DNA from: a virus
Reading direction: 5' to 3' (one strand)
Length of the DNA stretch: 21,341 nt
Virus record (IMG/VR): IMGVR_UViG_3300032287_002786
Coordinates: 1 to 21,341 of that record
The translations under genes and the position numbers were made by a program. The notes under the pieces were generated by a model. The model searched no databases. It was not told the DNA's origin and saw nothing but the letters and a program-made list of their open reading frames with translations. Shown in pieces: positions 13,378-19,875 of the stretch (positions within the stretch are counted from its first letter, which is position 1; each line of letters opens with the position of its first letter).

Positions 13378-13958
13378 TGAAATTTATTGATAGACACAAT
13401 GTTTTAATTTTAAATAAACACTGGATACCGATTAATACTACTACGGCTAGGCATTCTTTTTCTTTGATGTATTCCGAGCATGCAAAAGGAATAATGGTTG
13501 ATGAGGATAAAATGATTCCTTTGGAATGGCGTGAATGGGTTGGTTTAAAGGTCAATGAAAATGATAGAAAGGTGAAAACAGTGAAAGGATTTGTGAAAAT
13601 ACCTACTGTTATTGTTTTAAATCATTATGATAAAATCCCAAGACAAACTATAAAGTTCACTCAGAAAAATCTATGGGAAAGAGATAATTTTACTTGTCAA
13701 TATACTGGTAAAAAAATAACAAAATTGACGGGTAATATAGACCATGTTATTCCTAAATCACAAGGAGGAAAAACATCATGGGAAAATTGTGTATTGGCGC
13801 ATAAAGAAATAAACGCTAGAAAAGCAGACAAGACACCAGAACAAGCAGGTTTGAAATTAATAAAAAAACCATCTGCTCCTAGATTCATGCCAGTCTCTTT
13901 TTATATTAGGAATAAAGATAAAATAGAAGATTGGGAACTATTTTTAAATGTAATATGA
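13377..13958 (+). CDS. HNH endonuclease (McrA-like HNH family)
   Basis: 193 aa. N-terminal LILNKHWIPINTTTAR (about 10-25) and the C-terminal HNH core with CQYTGKK (107-113), NIDHVIPKSQGGKTSWENCVLAH (120-142) and INARKADKTPEQAGL (145-159). This follows the bacterial/phage HNH pattern of DHxxPxSxGGxxxxxNxxxxxxxxNxxKxxxxxxEAGL. His 123, Asn 137 and the following His/Asn are candidate catalytic and metal-binding residues. It is probably a DNA-nicking or cutting enzyme, with homing, genome processing or host DNA attack all possible. It is in-operon and on the same strand as its neighbour (1-nt overlap), unlike the antisense homing-type HNH that abuts its stop. Confidence 0.82.
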   Translation: MKFIDRHNVLILNKHWIPINTTTARHSFSLMYSEHAKGIMVDEDKMIPLEWREWVGLKVNENDRKVKTVKGFVKIPTVIVLNHYDKIPRQTIKFTQKNLWERDNFTCQYTGKKITKLTGNIDHVIPKSQGGKTSWENCVLAHKEINARKADKTPEQAGLKLIKKPSAPRFMPVSFYIRNKDKIEDWELFLNVI

Positions 13959-13961
13959 TAA

Positions 13962-14744
13962 TTACCAAGATTTTTTACCATAACCTAAAATAAACCCTTC
14001 TGGTATTATTGAGTCTGGTTTTACTCTTTTTCTTATTTTTAATATAGGATCATGTATGTAAATTAAACCTTTGACATTTTTATTATTTTTAGCATTAAAA
14101 TTTCCCTTAACCCATCCTTTTGGAATTTGTTGATCGGGTCTTATTCTTCTTGTTTCTTTTGTTTCAAAATTACAAATACTAATCATTCCCTTTGTATTTA
14201 AAGGGCAACCCATGATCCAACCTTTTGGCAATTGATCAATTTTCTCTATTCTGGTTCTTTCTAGTGTTTTTGGGTTATAACAATGTTTTAAATTTTTAGT
14301 TCTTTTCTGTCTTTTTGCTGACCAACTAAATCTTTCGCTAAAATATTTTTTAAATTTAGAGTATAAATTGGAATTAAAATATCTATTTGGTAAAGCTTTA
14401 TTGTTTATCGTTTTCATTCTCAAAAAAGCGTTTATCATTTTATATCTATAGATATTAATAAACATTTTAACTAATAAAGCGTGAACAACAAAATGTTCTT
14501 TGGATGTCAAAAATACTATATTTTCATTTTTACTATCATAGTTTATTTTTTTAAAAGAATTTGGATAAATGTGATGACCTTCGGTATAACCAAATAATAA
14601 TTTAGCTTCTTTTTTATTAAGGTTTCTTTTTAGTGCTTTATCTATAATATTAAAATACCATTTTGTATATTTGTTTTCTAGTGCTATAGTACAAACATAA
14701 TCTAGATAAAAGTTATTTGATGTATAAATATTTTTGCTGGACAT
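13962..14744 (-). CDS. HNH homing endonuclease with three C-terminal repeats
   Basis: 260 aa, antisense to the surrounding operons. The HNH core is GYTEGHHIYPNSF (52-64) with NIVFLTSKEHFVVHALL (75-91), typical of free-standing phage HNH homing enzymes. A basic linker follows, then three copies of about 26 residues (starting near 154, 189 and 229) of the form 'hhxxxTxxxxRIxxxxxxPxGWxxG' (PKGWIMG, PKGWVKG, PEGFILG). Such repeats probably bind DNA and set target specificity. Its stop is 3 nt from the stop of the rightward HNH gene, and its start lies 26 nt before a rightward terminator. No clear promoter or SD is seen upstream of its ATG. Confidence 0.82.
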   Translation of the reverse strand: MSSKNIYTSNNFYLDYVCTIALENKYTKWYFNIIDKALKRNLNKKEAKLLFGYTEGHHIYPNSFKKINYDSKNENIVFLTSKEHFVVHALLVKMFINIYRYKMINAFLRMKTINNKALPNRYFNSNLYSKFKKYFSERFSWSAKRQKRTKNLKHCYNPKTLERTRIEKIDQLPKGWIMGCPLNTKGMISICNFETKETRRIRPDQQIPKGWVKGNFNAKNNKNVKGLIYIHDPILKIRKRVKPDSIIPEGFILGYGKKSW

Positions 14745-14770
14745 ATTGGTTTAATTGTTGTATGTTTAGA

Positions 14771-14807
14771 GTCTGTGAGGATTGCAGTCCTGCGACAGAC
14801 ATTTTTT
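14771..14807 (+). terminator. rightward intrinsic terminator
   Basis: Outer stem GTCTGT (14771-14776) with ACAGAC (14795-14800), inner stem 14778-14782 with 14787-14791 and loop TGCA, then six T (14802-14807). The T-run leads directly into the TTGACA of the next promoter at 14809. It should end transcripts of the 12730-13958 operon after they cross the antisense HNH gene. Confidence 0.7.
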
Positions 14808-14808
14808 A

Positions 14809-14836
14809 TTGACATTTTTAAAGTGTCTATTATTAT
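14809..14836 (+). promoter_or_regulatory. sigma70-like promoter
   Basis: TTGACA (14809-14814), 16 nt, then TATTAT (14831-14836). Here the -10 lies 22 nt before the ATG at 14859, so a short leader of about 16 nt is expected. That leader has no AGGAGG-like site. This is the one strong sigma70-type promoter in the window that is not leaderless. Confidence 0.62.
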
Positions 14837-14858
14837 TTATACTTAACCTTTACATTTT

Positions 14859-15149
14859 ATGAAAAATATTATTGAAGAAATTACAAGTCTTACTGATGAA
14901 TGGTATAGATTGATTGGACCTACGCACCACAAGGATAGGTGCTGCCATTGGTATATAGAAACCAAATGGAGTTATGGTCAACCTCCAAAATATAGTGTGC
15001 AACATCACGGTTACATTTTACATGATTTTGAGGAAATAGAATGTAGTTCTTATGAAGAAGCATTGACTGTTTTGAGAGATACTTTAAAAGAAAAAATAGA
15101 AGATGAAATGAAATTTATAGAAGAAAGAAATGAAGAAGATGGATGGTAA
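14859..15149 (+). CDS. unknown small phage protein
   Basis: 96 aa, not assigned. It contains HHKDRCCHWYIETKWSYGQPPKYSVQHHGYI (about 22-52), rich in His, Trp and Tyr, and an acidic helical C-terminus (KEKIEDEMKFIEERNEED). The His/Cys cluster could bind metal but does not match a domain I know. First gene of the 14859-16409 operon; overlaps the next gene by 20 nt. Confidence 0.64.
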   Translation: MKNIIEEITSLTDEWYRLIGPTHHKDRCCHWYIETKWSYGQPPKYSVQHHGYILHDFEEIECSSYEEALTVLRDTLKEKIEDEMKFIEERNEEDGW

Positions 15150-15405
15150 TAAATTCTACAGAATAAAAAAAGTTAAGAAGGATAAGAAAGAAATGTATTT
15201 TCCTCAAAAGAAAGGTACTTTTGGTTGGAGAAATGTTTATTATGATCTATATTTTGAAACACTAGATGGTGCTAATTGTTTTTTAGATGATTATACGACA
15301 CCTCAAAAAACAACAACAGAATATATAGATTATAATAATCCAAGTGCAAAACCAAGATTTGACTTGACTAGCAAATTTTTACATGTATTCTGTAAAGACG
15401 TATGA
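15130..15405 (+). CDS. unknown small basic phage protein
   Basis: 91 aa, not recognised. Lys-rich at the start (FYRIKKVKKDKKEMYFPQKKG), then an aromatic region (WRNVYYDLYFETLDGANCFLDDY). The ATG at 15130 overlaps the previous gene by 20 nt; an in-frame ATG at 15139 is an alternative with less overlap. The stop overlaps the phosphoesterase start as ATGA. Confidence 0.6.
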   Translation: MKKMDGNKFYRIKKVKKDKKEMYFPQKKGTFGWRNVYYDLYFETLDGANCFLDDYTTPQKTTTEYIDYNNPSAKPRFDLTSKFLHVFCKDV

Positions 15406-16103
15406 AAACATTAAACAAAAACAAACCAATTTTATTTCTAGGAGATCATCATGGAGAATGGTCTTATCTTCTTGATATCATAGACACTAAAAAAATAAGT
15501 GATTGCTATTTGATTAGCGTTGGGGATTCTGGAATTGGATTCACCGATAAGAAAAATCAAGAAAGAATTAATAATTGGCTTAATGAAGAATTTAAAGAAA
15601 GAAATATCATTTTTATGGGGATCCGGGGCAACCACGACGACCCATCCTTCTTTAATGGGTCTGATAGAGTTTCTTTAAGTAACTTTGAACTAATTGAAGA
15701 TTATACTGTAGCCGAATATGATGGTAAAAAAATTCAATTTATTGGTGGTGCGGTTTCGATTGATAGAACATCTAGAACCGAAGGACGTTCTTATTGGGAA
15801 GATGAAATAGTTAAATTCGATAGAGATAAATGCAAAGAAGTAGATATTCTAGTAACCCATACTGCTCCTTCTTGGTGCTTTCCGCAACAATTTAATGAAA
15901 TGGTTTATGGATGGGCAAACGAGGATGCTTATTTACTGGAAGACCTTACAGACGAAAGAGCGGTAATGGATGAAATTTGTAAGCTATGTAAACCAAGGAC
16001 TCATCTATACGGACACTTTCATACTTCTTGGACTGAAAGAGTAAATGGTTGTGTTCATAGGCTTTTGGACATAAATGAAATTTGGGGAAATGTTGAATTT
16101 TAA
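15402..16103 (+). CDS. calcineurin-like metallophosphoesterase
   Basis: 233 aa. All five metal-site motifs of the family are present in order: GDHHG (14-18), GDSG (41-44), GNHDD (76-80), VTHTAPS (151-157) and GHFH (204-207). The fold uses two metal ions to cleave phosphate esters; substrates in the family range from phosphoproteins and nucleotides to cyclic nucleotides and DNA. The substrate cannot be read from sequence. It sits one operon upstream of the RNA ligase; a link to RNA end repair (phosphate removal before ligation) or to destruction of cyclic nucleotide signals is speculation. Coupled to 15130 (ATGA overlap). Confidence 0.87.
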   Translation: MKTLNKNKPILFLGDHHGEWSYLLDIIDTKKISDCYLISVGDSGIGFTDKKNQERINNWLNEEFKERNIIFMGIRGNHDDPSFFNGSDRVSLSNFELIEDYTVAEYDGKKIQFIGGAVSIDRTSRTEGRSYWEDEIVKFDRDKCKEVDILVTHTAPSWCFPQQFNEMVYGWANEDAYLLEDLTDERAVMDEICKLCKPRTHLYGHFHTSWTERVNGCVHRLLDINEIWGNVEF

Positions 16104-16104
16104 A

Positions 16105-16323
16105 ATGATAAATATTATAATGAATGCATTGTCGTCTACTTCGGATTTTTACATCAATTCCTTAATTTATAGGGAATTTTTGGAAGAAAGAGAAGAAGTA
16201 TTGAAACATAAGTGGTTGGAAAGTGAAAAAAAAGGCTATGATATTGGTTATAGTGCTGCTCTAATTGATTGGATTTTAAAATATAGAAACGGTTGGAGAA
16301 ATTGTAGAAAGAATAAAGCATGA
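16105..16323 (+). CDS. small phage protein with SEKxGYDIGxxxAxxDW motif
   Basis: 72 aa from the ATG at 16105, 1 nt after the phosphoesterase stop; an ATG at 16075 in frame would overlap that gene by 29 nt. The C-terminal block KHKWLESEKKGYDIGYSAALIDWILKYRNGWR resembles a small motif seen in bacterial and phage proteins (DUF4032-like, W-x-SExxGxDxGxxxA), function unknown. The stop overlaps the next ATG (ATGA). Confidence 0.62.
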   Translation: MINIIMNALSSTSDFYINSLIYREFLEEREEVLKHKWLESEKKGYDIGYSAALIDWILKYRNGWRNCRKNKA

Positions 16324-16409
16324 GAACTAGTAGTAAACAAATTATCGCTTTAACGCTTTTTATTATTTGTAGTATTTTATATTTCTTCTTGATATCTTAC
16401 CTGAAGTAA
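16320..16409 (+). CDS. 29-aa single-pass membrane peptide overlapping a promoter
   Basis: 29 aa. MRTSSKQ is followed by a hydrophobic segment covering nearly the rest (IIALTLFIICSILYFFLISY). Coupled to the previous gene by ATGA. Its last seven codons are also the -35 region and inverted repeat of the RNA-ligase promoter, so this DNA carries two functions. It is short and could be a chance reading frame, but similar tiny hydrophobic genes follow coupled starts elsewhere in the window. Confidence 0.45.
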   Translation: MRTSSKQIIALTLFIICSILYFFLISYLK

Positions 16410-16417
16410 GATATTAT
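16389..16417 (+). promoter_or_regulatory. sigma70-like promoter with internal inverted repeat (possible operator)
   Basis: TTGATA (16389-16394), exactly 17 nt, then TATTAT (16412-16417), ending 6 nt before the RNA-ligase ATG at 16424. A perfect 9-bp inverted repeat (16392-16400 and 16406-16414, 5-nt loop) spans the spacer and touches both promoter elements. A repressor dimer bound there would block the polymerase. In read-through RNA it forms a hairpin just before the start codon. Confidence 0.6.
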
Positions 16418-16423
16418 TGTCGC

Positions 16424-17509
16424 ATGAAAGTTAGTCTTCCTATAGAGGAGGGATATTTTAATATCACTCCAAATGAGTTTTGTGGTCTGGATTGTTATTT
16501 GATAACTCCAGAAATGGATGCTAAATGGAATAAAAACAACCTTTTTTACAGATCTTTAATTGTTGATAGAGAAGGAAACGTTTTGTCTTCTGGTTGGCCG
16601 AAGTTTTTTAATTATGGAGAAAAACCAGAATGTTATCCGAAATTAGAGGATTATAATGATTGGCGTTTTGTTGATAAAGTAGATGGTTCTTTGGTTATTT
16701 GTGACTATGTTAATGGCCAGTTCTCGATGAGAACCAGAGGCACTGTTTCTTATAAAACACTACCTAATGCAGAAGACTTTGAATTACTTCCAGAAAAGCA
16801 TCCAAAAGTAGTTGAGTTTTTAAAAGAGAATCCACATCTTACTCTTTTGTTTGAAATTGTAACTCCTAATAATGTTATTGTTGTTAGACCAAAAGAAATA
16901 GAATTTTATCTTCTTGGTTCAATAAACAAGAATGGAATGGTTGTGGTTTCCAATCAAGACTTAACCGACATATGGAGAAAAATTGGACCCATTTCAATGC
17001 CACAAACGTACCAGTTTGATAATTTTTCCGATTTATCCAAAATATATCAACATATCAAAAATTGGAGAGGAAAAGAAGGAATTGTAATTTCTTACAACAA
17101 TAATCAAAATAGAATTAAGTTAAAATCTGATTGGTATTGTTTCATTCATCGTGTTAAATCTCAATTAAACTCCACCGATAATTTAATTGATTTTTATATA
17201 GAAAAGGAAATGCCTTCTTTGGAAGATTTTTATAAAATAATTGAAACTGAATTTGATTATGAAATCGCCATTCAATTAAAAGATGAAATGGAAAAAATTT
17301 GCGATGCAGGAGAAAAAGCAAAAAAATATATTGACAATTTACTTGAAATGATTCATGATATTAGAAAAGTAGAAACCAGAAAAGAACAAGCGGAAATGAT
17401 AAAAAGAAATTGCGGAGATAATTCGGGTTATGCTTTTTCTATATTGGATAATAAAGAAATAACTAAAATACAGTGGTTTAAAATGATTAAAAAATATTAT
17501 GAAAGTTAA
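16424..17509 (+). CDS. rnlA: RNA ligase, T4 Rnl1 (RnlA)-like
   Basis: 361 aa, against 374 in T4 Rnl1. Nucleotidyltransferase motifs are in order: RSLIVDREGNVLSSGWPKFF (43-62) leading to motif I KVDGS at 85-89, with Lys 85 the expected AMP-bearing residue; RTRG (103-106); LFEIV (142-146); EGIVIS (218-223); and motif V IKLKSDWY (231-238), which is characteristic of Rnl1. A helical C-terminal domain follows. The enzyme joins 5'-phosphate and 3'-OH RNA ends; in T4 it repairs tRNA cut by a host anticodon nuclease, together with Pnkp, which is not in this window. Predicted leaderless from its own promoter. Overlaps the next gene by 11 nt. Confidence 0.88.
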   Translation: MKVSLPIEEGYFNITPNEFCGLDCYLITPEMDAKWNKNNLFYRSLIVDREGNVLSSGWPKFFNYGEKPECYPKLEDYNDWRFVDKVDGSLVICDYVNGQFSMRTRGTVSYKTLPNAEDFELLPEKHPKVVEFLKENPHLTLLFEIVTPNNVIVVRPKEIEFYLLGSINKNGMVVVSNQDLTDIWRKIGPISMPQTYQFDNFSDLSKIYQHIKNWRGKEGIVISYNNNQNRIKLKSDWYCFIHRVKSQLNSTDNLIDFYIEKEMPSLEDFYKIIETEFDYEIAIQLKDEMEKICDAGEKAKKYIDNLLEMIHDIRKVETRKEQAEMIKRNCGDNSGYAFSILDNKEITKIQWFKMIKKYYES

Positions 17510-17723
17510 AGAATTAATAGAGATATTACAAAAAGAAGATCCCGAAACGTTGATTCTGATTGATGGTTATGAGGGGGATTATACAACTCCAAGAAACACA
17601 CATCAATTTTATGTAAAAGAGCAGGAAGCCGAATGGTATTATGGTGAATATGAACCCTGTTCGAAAGAAGATCCAGACGCAATAAAAGCAATACTATTAC
17701 CAAGAAAAAACTATGTATTTTAA
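17499..17723 (+). CDS. small phage protein with MKVKELIEIL...DGYEG pattern
   Basis: 74 aa. MKVKELIEILQKEDPETLILIDGYEGDY is a widespread start of small uncharacterised phage and bacterial proteins; the rest is acidic and aromatic. It may be an adaptor or inhibitor, but nothing supports a specific role. Overlaps the RNA ligase by 11 nt and the next gene by 11 nt. Confidence 0.66.
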   Translation: MKVKELIEILQKEDPETLILIDGYEGDYTTPRNTHQFYVKEQEAEWYYGEYEPCSKEDPDAIKAILLPRKNYVF

Positions 17724-17988
17724 TTTTACAATAAGGAACTTTTGCAAACCAAGAAAAGAGTTTAAAAAATATTTTTCATTTTATAAACAACTTTCAAAAT
17801 ATAAAAACATAGAATTTGAAATATTTTATTCGGGAGATAACATTTTTCAATTTGAATTGGTTCTTTGTCCAATTGCGGAAGATCATGGCAGTTCGGGTAT
17901 AAATTTAAATTTTTTGGGATATGAAGTAGGATTAATAATTTATGATTCTCGTCATTGGGATTATAAAAATTGGTGTTGGGAGGAATAG
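17713..17988 (+). CDS. small phage protein, unknown function
   Basis: 91 aa. Contains FNFTIRNFCKPR at the start, a central IEFEIFYSGDNIFQFELVL, and the C-terminal FLGYEVGLIIYDSRHWDYKNWCWEE, a pattern I associate with an uncharacterised phage family ending in 'YDxRHWDYxxxxWE'. Its beta-rich pattern suggests a compact domain. Last gene before the antisense GIY-YIG gene, whose stop is 6 nt away. Confidence 0.68.
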   Translation: MYFNFTIRNFCKPRKEFKKYFSFYKQLSKYKNIEFEIFYSGDNIFQFELVLCPIAEDHGSSGINLNFLGYEVGLIIYDSRHWDYKNWCWEE

Positions 17989-17994
17989 TAATAT

Positions 17995-18825
17995 TTAAAT
18001 TATACCTTTTATTTTTAATGAATTTAAATGTTTTTTATAATTTCCTGCATTAAAACATTTATTACAATGTTTACACTCAGTAGTAAGTGTTTTGGCTTTT
18101 TCTGATATTTTTTTTCTAACATCTTTGTTTTTAGCGGGATTTAAATCGCCATTCATTTCTGGTCTTAATCTACCTTTACCAGTAGTTCCATTTTTTAATT
18201 TTGTTTCATTCGCTTTTAGTATAGAAAATTGTATTTGTTCTGATGTTCTTTTTCTTTTAGTTTGATTTGATTTTAACACTGCAATTCGTATTTGTTCTGG
18301 TGTTTTTTTGCTGCTTACTATTTTATGCGATTCTGACATTTTTAATAATGTTTCCTTTGTATATTTTCTATTTACACATCGTTTATTACCTTTAGCCATT
18401 TCAGATATTTTTCTTTTTGTTTCTTCTGAATGCTTTTTACCAAAAAAATGATTGTTGGAACCACTGATAGTTTTCTTGAATTCTTCACTTCTTACTACAC
18501 CACTTGAACCAGTACCGCCATCGCATCTATTTCTTAAAATACCAGTATTATTGTCAATTCTACCCCACCATGCTATCAATCTTCTTTCTAATGCAAGTGC
18601 TCCCAATTCGGTTAAATTATTTTCTAATATTACTATATATTTTTTATTCGGCATATGAACCGATGTGTGTTTTCCTTTATTTTCATTAGTCCACGCTCTT
18701 CTACCACTACCTTTTCCTATATAATATGGAGTTCCTGCTTTTGCAATTTTAGAATTTTTTTCACGTATATATGCGTACACGTAAAACCTTAAAGGATTAT
18801 TATTGTTTTTCATAGTTTGTCGCAT
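17995..18825 (-). CDS. GIY-YIG homing endonuclease with NUMOD-like repeats and C-terminal zinc finger
   Basis: 276 aa, antisense to the adjoining operons. N-terminal GIY-YIG domain: VYAYI (16-20) and [10 protein letters not shown] (34-43), catalytic Glu 80 in LALERRL, and NRCDGGTG (99-106). Then NUMOD3-like DNA-binding motifs ([20 protein letters not shown] near 123-142 and [17 protein letters not shown] near 235-251). The C-terminus has a CKHCNKC...KKH zinc-finger-like end. It should cut a specific DNA site and spread itself; no intron is evident, so it is free-standing. GATAAATA (late-like) lies 3 nt before the ATG on the minus strand, and a GGTGGAG SD-like sequence upstream lies in the stem of a large hairpin. 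A second in-frame ATG exists at residue 5. Confidence 0.86.
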   Translation of the reverse strand: MRQTMKNNNNPLRFYVYAYIREKNSKIAKAGTPYYIGKGSGRRAWTNENKGKHTSVHMPNKKYIVILENNLTELGALALERRLIAWWGRIDNNTGILRNRCDGGTGSSGVVRSEEFKKTISGSNNHFFGKKHSEETKRKISEMAKGNKRCVNRKYTKETLLKMSESHKIVSSKKTPEQIRIAVLKSNQTKRKRTSEQIQFSILKANETKLKNGTTGKGRLRPEMNGDLNPAKNKDVRKKISEKAKTLTTECKHCNKCFNAGNYKKHLNSLKIKGII

Positions 18826-18867
18826 AAATATTTATCTCCACCGTGTTACTTTTTCATAGTTGTCGCA
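18806..18867. repeat. imperfect direct repeat flanking the endonuclease start
   Basis: TTTTTCATAGTTTGTCGCA at 18806-18824 recurs as TTTTTCATAGTTGTCGCA at 18850-18867, with a one-base difference in length. The first copy is the 5' end of the GIY-YIG gene; the second lies in the loop of the terminator hairpin. The repeat could be a trace of how the element inserted, or a binding site. Confidence 0.55.
18829..18836 (-). promoter_or_regulatory. late-like promoter for the GIY-YIG gene
   Basis: The minus strand reads GATAAATA, 7 of 8 matches to the T4 late consensus, ending 3 nt before the ATG at 18825. A transcript from here would exclude the GGTGGAG SD-like sequence. A transcript from further upstream would hold that sequence paired in the 13-bp stem. 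Confidence 0.42.
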
Positions 18868-18898
18868 AACTTTTATTTTAACACGGTGGAGGTTTTTT
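18836..18898 (+). terminator. rightward intrinsic terminator, 13-bp stem
   Basis: CTCCACCGTGTTA (18836-18848) pairs perfectly with its reverse complement at 18879-18891 across a 30-nt loop, followed by G and six T (18893-18898). The T-run leads into TTGACA at 18900. It should end transcripts of the RNA-ligase operon. Confidence 0.75.
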
Positions 18899-18899
18899 A

Positions 18900-18927
18900 T
18901 TGACATTTATATAAAATATATTAATAT
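18900..18927 (+). promoter_or_regulatory. sigma70-like promoter
   Basis: TTGACA (18900-18905), 16 nt, then TAATAT (18922-18927); the -10 is a 4/6 match. It ends 8 nt before the ATG at 18936, so a leader of 0-2 nt is expected. A TTG at 18927 in the same frame lies inside the -10 region and is unlikely to be the start. Confidence 0.62.
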
Positions 18928-18935
18928 TGGGTTAT

Positions 18936-19445
18936 ATGGATAAAGAACTCGAATTAGAACTTGTAAAAAAATACCCCAAAATTCTTAAAGAATATGGTGG
19001 AGATCCAATGCAAACTTGTTTAAGCTGGGGCTTTGAGTTTGATAATGGTTGGAACACATTGATTTCTAAGTGTTTAGAAAAACTTCAATATTTTTGTGAT
19101 CTTTGCTCAAAGGACGGAAAAGAGGTACAGGTTGTTGCGAACCAAGCCAAGGAGAAGTACAGCAGCCTCCGTTTTTATGTAAGTGTTTATGGTGCAAATA
19201 GTATTGAAAATAATATTATAGATGACATCATTAATCAAGCGGAAGCAGAGTCCGCTAGAACATGTGAAGTCTCAGGAAAATATGGTGAATCTTGCAAACG
19301 AGGTGGTTGGTATAAAACTCTATGTTACGAAGAAGCAAGAAAGCTAGGTTATGTAGCTTGCAACGAATCAACCGAAGCTTACTGGAAAGAAAAAGACGCA
19401 AAAGGAGAAAAAAATGACGACCACGAAGAACTTGGAACAACTTGA
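18936..19445 (+). CDS. conserved-looking phage protein, unknown function
   Basis: 169 aa. MDKELELELVKKYPKILKEYGGDPMQTC (start), WGFEFDNGW, a helical segment with LQYFCDLCSKDGKEV, VVANQAKEKYSSLRFYVSVYG (about 69-89), and ESARTCEVSGKYGESC...GWYKTLCYEEA near the C-terminus, where Cys pairs may bind zinc. The pattern 'KEKYxxLRFY ... CExxG ... GWxxTLC' is one I associate with uncharacterised phage proteins. The ATG at 18936 is chosen over TTG at 18927 from promoter placement. A 32-nt overlap with the next gene follows, with its SD (AAGGAG) inside this gene. Confidence 0.7.
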   Translation: MDKELELELVKKYPKILKEYGGDPMQTCLSWGFEFDNGWNTLISKCLEKLQYFCDLCSKDGKEVQVVANQAKEKYSSLRFYVSVYGANSIENNIIDDIINQAEAESARTCEVSGKYGESCKRGGWYKTLCYEEARKLGYVACNESTEAYWKEKDAKGEKNDDHEELGTT

Positions 19446-19875
19446 AGAAGCCGCCTTTTACGAAAGTGGGTTATCTGCTGATGGATGTTTAGAAAAATTA
19501 GATTATTATACAAACGAAGCCATTAAAAGATACGGTAGATTTCTTTTAGAAAAACAAAAAGAAAACTTCATAAACGGATTTCAAGGATGTTGCTATACAT
19601 GCGAACCTGTTGGAATTCTTAATCAAAAACTGGAAGAACAACTTAGAGCAATTGAAGAAGATGGCACAGAAGAACATAACAATGCGGTAGAGCTTCGCAT
19701 GAAACTTGCAGAAACTCTTGTTAAAAATGATGAACTTAAAAAAATAGCTAGAAAACTTTACGGTACAGTTCTTCATGTATATGAATTAGCTAAAGTAGAT
19801 CCCTTGGTTGTAATCGGCCCTTCTCTATATAAAGAAGCGGCTGAAGGAGCAAAAGAATATGAAGATTTTGAATGA
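19414..19875 (+). CDS. unknown helical phage protein
   Basis: 153 aa, not recognised. Rich in Glu, Leu and Lys, predicted almost entirely helical. A CCYTCE pair of cysteines lies near residues 59-62. It has the clearest Shine-Dalgarno of the right end (AAGGAG before the ATG at 19414). Overlaps the previous gene by 32 nt in a different frame and the next by 17 nt. Confidence 0.68.
   Translation: MTTTKNLEQLEEAAFYESGLSADGCLEKLDYYTNEAIKRYGRFLLEKQKENFINGFQGCCYTCEPVGILNQKLEEQLRAIEEDGTEEHNNAVELRMKLAETLVKNDELKKIARKLYGTVLHVYELAKVDPLVVIGPSLYKEAAEGAKEYEDFE

Noticed and set aside
17995-18825. GIY-YIG gene as part of a group I intron
   Set aside because: It is antisense to and outside its neighbours, whose reading frames are complete; I saw no split gene around it.
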